From the NCBI RefSeq assembly GCF_001941865.1, contig NZ_CP016162.1, forward strand, positions 5,021,501 through 5,085,500: a stretch of 64,000 nt of DNA. Reading direction: 5' to 3'. Of the stretch, positions 56,499 through 64,000 are shown one piece after another; the first letter of the stretch is position 1; every line of letters begins with the position of its first letter. The stretch is from Pseudomonas alcaliphila JAB1 (GTDB lineage Bacteria > Pseudomonadota > Gammaproteobacteria > Pseudomonadales > Pseudomonadaceae). The position numbers and the translations under genes were made by a program. The notes under the pieces were generated by a model. It searched no databases, was not told the DNA's origin, and saw only the letters and a list, made by a program, of their open reading frames with translations.

Positions 56499-57866
56499 TC
56501 AGGCGTTGCTCAGGTACCAACGCCAATCCTGCTCACCGACTTCGCCCATGAACTGGCGATACTCGGCACGCTTGACCGCGAGAAAGACCTTGAGAAAGTC
56601 CGCGCCAAAGGCGTCGCGCGCCCAGTCGGAGCGCTCCAGCGCCTGAATCGAGGCCAGCCACTCGGTCGGCAGCAGGGTCTTGGCTTGGGCATAGCCGTTG
56701 CCTTCCACCGGCGCGCCGGGGTCGAGGTGATCAGCAATGCCCCGGTGAATCCCGGCGAGAATCGCCGCCGCCGCCAGATAAGGGTTGGCATCGGCGCCGC
56801 AGATACGGTGCTCGACATGCCGGGTATTTGCCGGGCCACCGGGCACGCGCAGGCTCACAGTGCGGTTGTCCACGCCCCAGGTCGGCGCCAGCGGCGCGTA
56901 ACTGTTGGCCTGGAAACGTCGGTAGGAGTTGGCGTTGGGGCAGAACAGCAGCAGCGAGTCGAGCAGGCTGGCGAGCATGCCGCCAACGGCGTGACGCAGC
57001 AGCGGCGTACCGGCAGGATCTTCGCTGGCAAAGAGGTTGTTGCCCTGCGCATCGGCCAAGCTGACGTGCATGTGCATGCCGGTGCCGGCCAGGTGGTCGA
57101 ACGGTTTGGCCATGAAGCAGGCCTGCATCCCGTGGCGATGCGCCACCCCCTTGACCAGGCGCTTATAGCGCACCGCCTGATCCATCGCCGCCAGTACCGG
57201 GCCGTGCTCCAGGGTGATTTCCACCTGGCCGGGGGCGTACTCGGAGATCGCCGTGCGCGCCGGAATGCCCTGCGCCTTGCAGGCGGCGTAGAGATCACGC
57301 AGGAAGGGTTCGATCTGCTCCAGTTCGCGCAGGCCGTAGACCTGGGTCTGCCGCGGTCGGCCGCCGTCGGCGTCCAGCGCTGGTTGCGGGCGGCCCTGGG
57401 CATCACGCTTCTGGTCGAGCAGGTAGAACTCCAGCTCGCAGGCCATCACCGGGTAATAGCCCTCGGCTTCGAGCTGCTCGATCACCCGGATCAGCAGCTG
57501 GCGCGGATCGGCCGGCGTGGCCGGCAGGCCTTCGGTCGGGTGCATCGACACCTGCACGGCGGCGGTGGGCATCTGCCGCCAGGGCAGGCGCACCAGGCTG
57601 CCAGGCAGCGGATAGGCGCGGCAGTCGATATCGCCGACCTCCCAGACCAGGCCGGAGTCCTCGACATCCTCGCCCTGGATGGACAGGCCGAGCATGGTGC
57701 TCGGCAGCGGCCGGCCGCTCTGGTACAGCGCCAGCAGCTCCTCGCGATGCAGCAGCTTGCCGCGCGGCACGCCATTGGCGTCGAGAATGAACAGCTCGAT
57801 CAGCTCGATATCGGGATTGTTCGCCAGGAAGTCCTGAGCTTCCTGCGCGGGGGCGAAAGTCGTCAT
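56499..57866 (-). CDS. Glutamine-synthetase-family gamma-glutamylpolyamine synthetase, PuuA/PauA-like
   Basis: 455 residues from the ATG at 57866; a frame to 57971 adds an unsupported extension. Glutamine synthetase fold: ELIELFILDANGVPRGKLLHREEL, EYAPGQVEITLEHGP, KPFDHLAGTGMHMHVSL and VEHRICGADANPYLAAAAIL. Ligates glutamate to putrescine or other amines using ATP. Paired with the flavin oxidase it would start a gamma-glutamylated polyamine pathway; aldehyde dehydrogenase and hydrolase steps are not in the window. Confidence 0.87.
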   Translation of the reverse strand: MTTFAPAQEAQDFLANNPDIELIELFILDANGVPRGKLLHREELLALYQSGRPLPSTMLGLSIQGEDVEDSGLVWEVGDIDCRAYPLPGSLVRLPWRQMPTAAVQVSMHPTEGLPATPADPRQLLIRVIEQLEAEGYYPVMACELEFYLLDQKRDAQGRPQPALDADGGRPRQTQVYGLRELEQIEPFLRDLYAACKAQGIPARTAISEYAPGQVEITLEHGPVLAAMDQAVRYKRLVKGVAHRHGMQACFMAKPFDHLAGTGMHMHVSLADAQGNNLFASEDPAGTPLLRHAVGGMLASLLDSLLLFCPNANSYRRFQANSYAPLAPTWGVDNRTVSLRVPGGPANTRHVEHRICGADANPYLAAAAILAGIHRGIADHLDPGAPVEGNGYAQAKTLLPTEWLASIQALERSDWARDAFGADFLKVFLAVKRAEYRQFMGEVGEQDWRWYLSNA

Positions 57867-58362
57867 GTTGCGCTCGCTTGCGCCAGTTGGGCGCTCGGGG
57901 TCCGCACGGCCGGCTCGATGGTCGAGCGCCTGGCTACGGCAGACAAGGCTGGGTTGGATGGCTGCGGGCATGGCGCAGCCCTTGCTGTCAGCAGGCGGGC
58001 GCGGGGTCCGGTGGACGCGCGTGACGGCAGTGCCACAGCGCCCAGAAGGCGAGGATGATGGTCAGCAGGGGGTTGAGCCGCTCCAACAAGCGCCGCCGCG
58101 CAGGAGCGCGGTACAGCGGAACATGGACTTGGCAGGCCGGGAAGATCATGGCTTGGCAGCGTCGCACAGGGTTTGACGTGCGTTAAATCGGGTTTTTCAT
58201 ACGCTTGGTTATGCGCCGGCTAAACAAAGCTGCACAGCCCCTGCACTGCGATGCGCCATGGGCACCGCGCCAGCCAACAACCACACACTTGCCTAGCACG
58301 AGGGCAAAAACCGCATAATGCGCACTTTTGTTTCCCCCATCTCAAGGGATGCGCAGTACGCC
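57867..58362. other. Intergenic region between pauA-like gene and hsdM
   Basis: 496 bp. The left part is GC-rich and contains a 53-codon minus-strand frame (57988-58149) with one hydrophobic helix (LLTIILAFWALWHC) but no ribosome-binding site. The right part carries promoters for the leftward synthetase and rightward hsdM. No clear operator seen. Confidence 0.5.
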
Positions 58363-59817
58363 ATGTTCGAACAAGCCTTCAAGAATATCGACGACATCCT
58401 GCACAAGGATGCTGGTGCCAGCAGCGAGCTGGATTACACCGAGCAAACCTCATGGCTGCTGTTTCTCAAGTACCTCGATGCCCTGGAGCAGGACAAGGCC
58501 ACCGAGGCCGCGCTGGAAGGCAAGTTCTACCTGCATATTCTCGAGCCGCAATACCGCTGGGAACGTTGGGCCGCACCGAAGAAAGCCGATGGCAGCTTCG
58601 ACCATGACAACGCCCTGACCGGCGATGACCTCAAGGCCTTCGTCAACCACAAGCTGTTTCCCTATCTGCAAGGCTTCAAAGAAAAGGCCGAAAGCCCGGA
58701 CACCATCCAGTACAAGATCGGCGAGATCTTTGGCGAAATCCGCAACAAGATCCAGAGCGGTTACAACCTGCGCGAAGTGCTGGAAATCGTCGACGGCTTG
58801 CGCTTTCGCTCGCAAACCGAGAAGCACGAGCTGTCCCACCTCTACGAAGCCAAGATCAAGAACATGGGCAACGCCGGTCGCAACGGCGGTGAGTACTACA
58901 CCCCGCGCCCGCTGATTCGCGCCATGATCCAGGTGGTGCAGCCGCAAATTGGCCAGCGCATCTATGACGGCGCCGTCGGTTCAGCCGGCTTCTTGTGTGA
59001 AGCCTTCGACTACCTCAGCAGCCAACCCGGCCTGAGTACCCGCCAGCAGCAAACCCTGCAAAAGCACACCTTCTACGGCAAGGAGAAAAAGAGCCTGGCC
59101 TATGTGATCGCCATCATGAATATGATTCTGCATGGCATCGAAGCGCCCAATATCATCCACACCAATACCCTGACCGAAAACCTGGCGGATATTCAGGACA
59201 AGGACCGTTACGACATCGTGCTGGCCAACCCGCCCTTTGGCGGCAAGGAACGCAAAGAGGTGCAGCAGAACTTCCCGATCAAAACCGGGGAAACCGCGTT
59301 TCTATTCCTCCAGCACTTTATCAAGATGCTCAAGGCCGGCGGCCAGGCCGCCATCGTGATCAAGAACACCTTTCTCAGTAACAGCGACAACGCCTCGGTC
59401 AGCCTGCGCAAACTGCTGCTGGAAAGCTGCAACCTGCATACCGTGCTCGACTGCCCTAGCGGCACCTTTCAGGGGGCCGGAGTTAAAACCGTGGTGCTGT
59501 TCTTTACCAAGGGCGCACCGACGCGACAGGTCTGGTATTACCAGCTCGACCCTGGCCGTAATCTGGGCAAAACCAATCCGCTTAATGATACGGATATGGC
59601 CGATTTTATTGAGCTGCACAAGACCTTTGCGGAATCGCCGAAAAGCTGGAGTCTGGATGTGGCTGGCCTTGATTCGGCTAGTTATGACCTGTCGGTGAAA
59701 AATCCGACTGGGGATGAGGATATAGCGCATCGCAGCCCGCAGGCGATCATGGATGAGATTGCAGCGCTGGATATGGAAAGCGCTGCGGTGTTGGCGAATA
59801 TTAGGGCATTGCTATGA
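58363..59817 (+). CDS. hsdM: Type I restriction-modification DNA methyltransferase HsdM
   Basis: 484 residues from the ATG at 58363; an ATG at 58318 would add 15. N-terminal HsdM helical domain (MFEQAFKNIDDILHKDAGASSELDYTEQ is typical) and an N6-adenine methyltransferase domain: GGEYYTPRPLI, motif I DGAVGSAGFL, motif IV NPPFGG. With HsdS it methylates the recognition site; with HsdR it forms the restriction complex. Overlaps hsdS by 4 bp. Confidence 0.93.
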   Translation: MFEQAFKNIDDILHKDAGASSELDYTEQTSWLLFLKYLDALEQDKATEAALEGKFYLHILEPQYRWERWAAPKKADGSFDHDNALTGDDLKAFVNHKLFPYLQGFKEKAESPDTIQYKIGEIFGEIRNKIQSGYNLREVLEIVDGLRFRSQTEKHELSHLYEAKIKNMGNAGRNGGEYYTPRPLIRAMIQVVQPQIGQRIYDGAVGSAGFLCEAFDYLSSQPGLSTRQQQTLQKHTFYGKEKKSLAYVIAIMNMILHGIEAPNIIHTNTLTENLADIQDKDRYDIVLANPPFGGKERKEVQQNFPIKTGETAFLFLQHFIKMLKAGGQAAIVIKNTFLSNSDNASVSLRKLLLESCNLHTVLDCPSGTFQGAGVKTVVLFFTKGAPTRQVWYYQLDPGRNLGKTNPLNDTDMADFIELHKTFAESPKSWSLDVAGLDSASYDLSVKNPTGDEDIAHRSPQAIMDEIAALDMESAAVLANIRALL

Positions 59818-60935
59818 CGGCCGAGACTGTATCGCTTAGCGAACTATTCCAGATCGGATCAAGCAAGCGTGTACTGAAGTCACAATGGCAAGCACATGGC
59901 GTGCCGTTCTACCGAGGGAGAGAGGTTACGCGACTAGCTATAGACGGCTTCGTCGACAACGAATTGTTTATTTCCGAAGATCACTACGTAGAACTCGAAA
60001 ATCAGTACGGAGTACCGAGGGCGGGCGACATTGTAATCACTGCGATTGGAACTATTGGCAACGCTTACATTGTTCAAGACCAAGATAGATTCTATTTCAA
60101 GGACGCCAGCGTCCTTTGGATGAAGAAGACCAAAAATGTCAGCAGCGAATTCGTCAATCTATGGCTGAAATCACCCGAATTCTTCGATCAGCTGGATCGT
60201 GGAAATGGAGCAACCGTAGACACGCTGACGATTCAAAAACTCCAGGGCGTCCAGATACGGATACCCTCCATCACCGAACAACACCGTATCGTCGCCCTCC
60301 TCGACGAAGCCTTTGACGGTATCGCCACCGCCAAAGCCAACGCCGAAAACAACCTCCAGAATGCGCGGGCCTTGTTTGAAAGCGTTCTCGATTCAGTACG
60401 TGGCAATAACGCACCGCTTGGAAATTACGTCACCATCAAAACAGGCAAACTCGACGCCAATGCTGCGGTTAAAAATGGTGCATACCCTTTCTTTACTTGC
60501 GCGAAAGAAATCTACGCAATTGACAAATACGCATTCGATTGCGAAGCAATTCTGCTAGCAGGCAACAACGCTGTCGGTGACTTTAACGTCAAACATTACA
60601 AGGGCAAGTTCAACGCCTACCAACGAACTTATGTGATCACGACGCTTGATGAAAACCGACTGTCATACCGCTTCCTGTACTTTCAAATGCTTAAGAGCTT
60701 GAGGCAGTTCAAAGAGCAGTCAGTCGGTGCTGGTACGAAGTTTCTCAAGCTCGGCATGATCAAAGAACTGGAAATCTCATTACCGCCAATTGCCGAACAA
60801 GTCGAAACAGCCTTGATGTTGGACTCGTTGCTCGAAGAAACCCAACGCCTCGAACTCATCTACCAACAAAAACTCGCCGCCCTCGACGAGCTAAAGCAAT
60901 CTCTGCTGCACCAGGCCTTTAGTGGCAATCTTTAG
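59814..60935 (+). CDS. hsdS: Type I restriction-modification specificity subunit HsdS
   Basis: 373 residues, two target-recognition domains (about residues 5-150 and 195-320), each followed by a conserved helix (TEQHRIVALLDEAFDGIATAKANAE; AEQVETALMLDSLLEETQRLELIYQQKLAALDELKQS). The target-domain coding parts (59830-60240 and 60400-60790) are visibly richer in A and T than the conserved linkers and the flanking genes, as expected for exchanged specificity segments. The recognition sequence cannot be predicted. Confidence 0.93.
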   Translation: MTAETVSLSELFQIGSSKRVLKSQWQAHGVPFYRGREVTRLAIDGFVDNELFISEDHYVELENQYGVPRAGDIVITAIGTIGNAYIVQDQDRFYFKDASVLWMKKTKNVSSEFVNLWLKSPEFFDQLDRGNGATVDTLTIQKLQGVQIRIPSITEQHRIVALLDEAFDGIATAKANAENNLQNARALFESVLDSVRGNNAPLGNYVTIKTGKLDANAAVKNGAYPFFTCAKEIYAIDKYAFDCEAILLAGNNAVGDFNVKHYKGKFNAYQRTYVITTLDENRLSYRFLYFQMLKSLRQFKEQSVGAGTKFLKLGMIKELEISLPPIAEQVETALMLDSLLEETQRLELIYQQKLAALDELKQSLLHQAFSGNL

Positions 60936-61017
60936 CGCTGCACCGCGTTGCGTAGGAAATCCCGGCCCCTCTGACGGGGCGTGTCACGCAGCAAATTGCG
61001 CAAGAGCCAGGGGGGCG

Positions 61018-61075
61018 CCAGTCCTTGCTGGTGATGCTTTTGATCTGCCGCAATCGCCAGCAAGCTGGCTCCTAC
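61018..61075. repeat. Degraded copy of the GTAGGAGCCAGCTTGCTGG repeat
   Basis: Right arm ATCGCCAGCAAGCTGGCTCCTAC is intact and identical to the one at 51173-51195; the left arm (CCAGTCCTTGCTGGTGATGC) is altered. Confidence 0.8.
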
Positions 61076-61197
61076 AAGACTCCCTCCACTCGATTCTCTG
61101 GTAATCGGCAGATCATCGCCAACCTACCTCCTACACAGTCCAGCATCTATTTCCCCCACACAGCGCCGTTGCCTGGCCGCGCCAGGCAACCCCAGAT

Positions 61198-61217
61198 AAT
61201 CTGCAGAAAAATGTGCA
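61198..61217 (+). repeat. 20-bp direct repeat upstream of fic, copy 1
   Basis: AATCTGCAGAAAAATGTGCA. Identical to the unit at 61288-61307 except for one base (G/A at position 16). Contains the palindrome CTGCAG. Confidence 0.85.
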
Positions 61218-61287
61218 AAATTCGCTTAAAAAAAGCCTCCACTTTCTGCTTTAGGCTAGTATTTGCAAGGCTTCTGCGGGTTATCAC

Positions 61288-61307
61288 AATCTGCAGAAAA
61301 ATATGCA
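61288..61307 (+). repeat. 20-bp direct repeat upstream of fic, copy 2
   Basis: AATCTGCAGAAAAATATGCA, exactly 90 bp after copy 1, just before the fic ribosome-binding site (GAAGG at 61308-61312). The paired placement suits an operator covering a promoter. Confidence 0.85.
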
Positions 61308-61317
61308 GAAGGTAGCG

Positions 61318-62511
61318 ATGATAAGCGACAAGAACTATTTGCTCCCGGCGCTCCCCGGCGAGCTGCCAGCGGATATTCTGGAAAAAGCCTCGCTACTGCC
61401 AGCCAAGGCCGCGTTTCTCGATGGCCGTTTGGCACCGGCCACCCGCGCCCGGCTGGCCGCGCTGCTGGAGGTGACCAATACCTATTACTCCAACCTGATC
61501 GAAGGGCAGTATTCGGCACCGGCCGATATGCAGCGAGCCCAGGCTGCCCCCAAACGCGAGCGCAAACAATTGGCCGATCTGGCCATGCAGCAGCTCGGCG
61601 TGCAAACCGGCTTTGAACGCCTTATGCGCCGCTGGGATGAGGATATTGCCTGGCAGACGATGTTTTCCCCCTGGCTTGTTCACCAGGCCCACAAAGCCCT
61701 GTTCAAATATGCCCCACCGGAACAGCTAAAGCTGCATAACAGCGAGCGTTATCTGGTACCGGGCAAATTACGCAGCGAGCCTGATGAGCAGGTCGAGGTA
61801 GGCAACCACCTGGCACCAGACGCCCAAGTGGTGAAACCCATGCTGGAGTTGCTGCAGCAGTTTATGGGCAGTTATAGCGACCCGCGCACCCGGTTGATTG
61901 CCGCCCTGGCTTACCACCATCGCCTGGCCTGGGTTCACCCCTTTATGGATGGCAATGGCCGGCTGGTTCGGCTGATTACCCATCTGCAGCTGGTGTACCT
62001 GGATCTGCGACCCAGCCTATGGTCGCTATCTCGGGGCCTGGCGCGTCGGCAAACCGAGTATTACGCGGCGATGGCCAATGCCGACCGGCCGCGCGAAGGC
62101 GATCTGGACGGTCGCGGCCAGCTCTCGCTCAAGCATTACCTGGGTTTTATCCGCTTTATGCTGGATGTGTGCCTCGACCAGATCGACTATATGACCGAGG
62201 CAGTTGACCCGGCCAATATGCGCGTACGCATCGAGCGGCTGTTCAAACACCATGAGCGCATCAGTGCCGCAAAAATTCGCCCCGGCTCGGCGGCGGCGGT
62301 GCATGCGCTGCTGAGCATGGGCACAATGCCGCGCGCGACCGTCAAGACCTTTCTCGGCCTGAGCGAGCGCCTGGCCATCGAAGAACTCAAGCGCCTGATC
62401 GAGTTGGGCATTGTGCTCAGCCCCACGCCGAAATCACGGGACGTAGAGCCCGGCCTGCCGGTGTGGTTTGCCCAGGAGATTTTCCCCGATCTGCATCGGC
62501 GGTTTATCTAA
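61318..62511 (+). CDS. Fic domain protein (AMP-transferase family) with N-terminal inhibitory motif
   Basis: 397 residues from the ATG at 61318, which has GAAGG 5 bp upstream; the earlier ATG at 61303 lacks one and lies in the repeat. An N-terminal Fic_N region with SNLIEG (residues 58-63), matching the inhibitory motif [S/T]xxxE[G/N] of class II Fic proteins. The catalytic motif HPFMDGNGR is at 207-215. A C-terminal winged-helix-like part follows (MPRATVKTFLGLSERLAIEELKRLIELGIV). Fic enzymes modify target proteins with AMP. It lies between hsdS and hsdR, so it may regulate or accompany the restriction system. Confidence 0.92.
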   Translation: MISDKNYLLPALPGELPADILEKASLLPAKAAFLDGRLAPATRARLAALLEVTNTYYSNLIEGQYSAPADMQRAQAAPKRERKQLADLAMQQLGVQTGFERLMRRWDEDIAWQTMFSPWLVHQAHKALFKYAPPEQLKLHNSERYLVPGKLRSEPDEQVEVGNHLAPDAQVVKPMLELLQQFMGSYSDPRTRLIAALAYHHRLAWVHPFMDGNGRLVRLITHLQLVYLDLRPSLWSLSRGLARRQTEYYAAMANADRPREGDLDGRGQLSLKHYLGFIRFMLDVCLDQIDYMTEAVDPANMRVRIERLFKHHERISAAKIRPGSAAAVHALLSMGTMPRATVKTFLGLSERLAIEELKRLIELGIVLSPTPKSRDVEPGLPVWFAQEIFPDLHRRFI

Positions 62512-62538
62512 ACTAGCCGCGATGCGGGTGGCATCAGA

Positions 62539-62605
62539 GTGGGAGGGGCTTTAGCCGCGATGCTTGCAGGGTTTTTAAACCGCTCGCGGCTAAAGCCCCT
62601 CCTAC
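62539..62605. repeat. GGGGCTTTAGCCGCGA inverted repeat between fic and hsdR
   Basis: GTGGGAGGGGCTTTAGCCGCGATGC faces CGCTCGCGGCTAAAGCCCCTCCTAC around a GGGTTTTTAAACC centre. Member of the GTAGGAGC family; it would fold into a long stem. Confidence 0.88.
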
Positions 62606-62741
62606 AAAAGCTCGCCACAGCAGCCTGAAATTGGCCCGATAGCGAGGCAGTGTTTCTTCAACCAGTTAACAAGCGCTTCTACACCTTCTAATCGCGCGGC
62701 GGCAGCGGTTACTATCCGGCTGATGCCAAAAGGATATTGCC

Positions 62742-64000
62742 TTGAACGAAGCTGAAACCCGCGCTGAACTGATCGACCCCGCCTTGCGTGCAGCAGGCTG
62801 GGGCGTGGTAGAGGGCAGCCGTATCCAGCGCGAATATCCGATCACCCATGGGCGCATCCAGGGAGCCGGCAAGCGCGGCAAGGCAGAGATTGCCGACTAC
62901 GTGCTGGTGTACCGCAACACCAAGCTGGCGGTGATCGAGGCCAAGGCCCTGGCCAAGCATTACAGCGAAGGCGTTGCGCAGGCTAAAGGCTATGCGCAAA
63001 AACTGGCGGTGCGCTTTACCTACTCGACCAATGGCCAGGCGATCTACGCCATCGATATGCGCAGTGGCGCGGAAGGCGATGTGGCCAGCTTCCCCAGCCC
63101 CGAGCAACTCTGGGCGCAGACCTTTAGTGAACAAAGCGAGTGGCGCGAACGCTTCGCCGCGATTCCCTTCGAGGACAAGGGCGGCACCTGGGGCGCGCGT
63201 TACTACCAGGACATCGCCATCAGCCGCGTGCTGGAGGCCATCGCCGCCGAGCGCCAGCGCATTCTGCTAACCCTGGCCACCGGCACCGGCAAAACTTTTA
63301 TCGCCTTCCAGCTGGCCTGGAAGCTGTTCAAGAGCCGCTGGAACCTCAAGCGCGACGCCCAGCGCCAGCCACGTATTCTGTTTCTCGCCGACCGCAACAT
63401 CCTCGCCAACCAGGCCTACAACTCGTTTTCCGCCTTCCCGGAAGACGCCCTGGTACGCATCGACCCAGCCGACATTCGCAAGAAGGGCAAGGTGCCGAAG
63501 AACGGCAGCATCTTCTTCACTATCTTCCAGACCTTTATGAGCGGGCCGAACGATACGCCCTACTTCGGCGAATACCCGGCGGATTTCTTCGACTTCATCA
63601 TCATTGACGAATGCCACCGTGGCGGCGCCAACGATGAAGGCAACTGGCGCGGCATCCTCGATTACTTTGCCCCGGCGGTACAACTGGGCCTGACGGCAAC
63701 GCCGAAGCGCAAGGATAACGTCGACACCTACGCCTACTTTGGCGAGCCGGTGTATGTGTACTCACTCAAGGAAGGCATCAACGATGGCTTTCTGACCCCG
63801 TTCAAGGTCAAGCAGATCGCCACCACGCTGGACGAGTACCTGCATGTGCCGGGCGATGGCGTGGTGGTCAAGGGCGAGGTGGAAGCGGGACGACGCTATC
63901 TCGAAGGCGACTTCAACCGCGTGATCAAAATCCCCGAGCGCGAGGCCTATCGGGTTCGGCTGTTTATGCAGCAGATCAACCAGAACGATAAAACCCTGGT
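62742..64000 (+). CDS. hsdR: Type I restriction endonuclease subunit HsdR (partial, 3' end outside window)
   Basis: About 419 residues are visible, starting at TTG 62742, the only in-frame start with a spaced ribosome-binding site (AAAAGGA, 62728-62734); no ATG fits. PD-(D/E)xK nuclease region ADYVLVYRNTKLAVIEAKA (~residues 50-70), then a superfamily 2 motor: Walker A TLATGTGKT, motif II DECHRGG, motif III LTATPKR. N-terminal type (MNEAETRAELIDPALRAAGW) is like EcoEI HsdR. The frame is open at the window end. Confidence 0.93.
   Translation, partial: MNEAETRAELIDPALRAAGWGVVEGSRIQREYPITHGRIQGAGKRGKAEIADYVLVYRNTKLAVIEAKALAKHYSEGVAQAKGYAQKLAVRFTYSTNGQAIYAIDMRSGAEGDVASFPSPEQLWAQTFSEQSEWRERFAAIPFEDKGGTWGARYYQDIAISRVLEAIAAERQRILLTLATGTGKTFIAFQLAWKLFKSRWNLKRDAQRQPRILFLADRNILANQAYNSFSAFPEDALVRIDPADIRKKGKVPKNGSIFFTIFQTFMSGPNDTPYFGEYPADFFDFIIIDECHRGGANDEGNWRGILDYFAPAVQLGLTATPKRKDNVDTYAYFGEPVYVYSLKEGINDGFLTPFKVKQIATTLDEYLHVPGDGVVVKGEVEAGRRYLEGDFNRVIKIPEREAYRVRLFMQQINQNDKTL

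Larger units (their letters stand above)
60936..61317. other. hsdS-fic intergenic control region
   Basis: 382 bp. A repeat element (61018-61075), a GC hairpin (GCCTGGCCGCGCCAGGC, 61171-61187), then an AT-rich stretch with the direct repeats at 61198 and 61288. Because of its length, fic and hsdR probably have their own promoter here. Confidence 0.6.

Noticed and set aside
57988..58149. 53-codon minus-strand frame with one hydrophobic helix
   Set aside because: No ribosome-binding site and no known family; kept only as a remark in the intergenic entry.

Overview
The window is GC-rich, with short intergenic spaces, many ATGA-type start/stop overlaps, and families of short palindromic repeats. 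Gene content (DctBD/DctPQM, an OprE-like porin beside a PAS-GGDEF protein, the DesA desaturase, oscA-sbp-cysTWA, polyamine glutamylation genes) points to a Pseudomonas, probably of the P. mendocina/P. pseudoalcaligenes (Ectopseudomonas) type. That assignment is inferred from remembered gene order and protein sequences, not from a search.

Layout. 0-5.3 kb: the end of a DctB-type kinase, the sigma-54 activator DctD, a textbook -24/-12 promoter, and the TRAP dicarboxylate importer dctPQM. 5.4-14.5 kb: mostly single genes (DUF502 membrane protein, Lrp-type regulator, GspE-type ATPase, L,D-transpeptidase-like protein, NfeD-like and DUF2388 proteins, OprE-like porin, diguanylate cyclase, desA). 14.7-26.0 kb: a c-di-GMP/phosphorelay block: a PAS-GGDEF-EAL protein, a broken receiver domain, two large hybrid-type kinases, a single-domain response regulator and an Hpt-REC-REC-GGDEF output protein. 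26.1-47 kb: a sulfur and oxyanion region. It holds a sulfate importer without its ATPase (sbp-cysT-cysW), a collapsed lsfA-ssuEAD-ssuF sulfonate cluster of which only ssuF looks intact, the chromate transporter chrA, two MFS transporters, modABC with a ModE operator, an atypical enhancer-binding protein, and the complete oscA-sbp-cysTWA locus. 47-58 kb: regulators with neighbouring targets (ArsR; XRE and a membrane protein; Crp/Fnr and an Mpo1-like protein), a PhoD-type phosphatase, a NIPSNAP protein, and a gamma-glutamylpolyamine oxidase/synthetase pair. 58-64 kb: a type I restriction-modification locus hsdM-hsdS-fic-hsdR running off the right edge.

Most noteworthy: (i) the sulfonate cluster reduced by several independent internal deletions, frameshifts and a nonsense codon; (ii) a perfect 50-bp palindrome inside dctD; (iii) a Fic protein with an N-terminal inhibitory motif inside the restriction locus, preceded by a near-identical 20-bp direct repeat; (iv) an enhancer-binding protein lacking both the GAFTGA loop and a DNA-binding domain; (v) palindromic candidate operators for the XRE and Crp/Fnr regulators and a ModE box. 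I saw no tRNA, rRNA, CRISPR array, transposase or phage gene.
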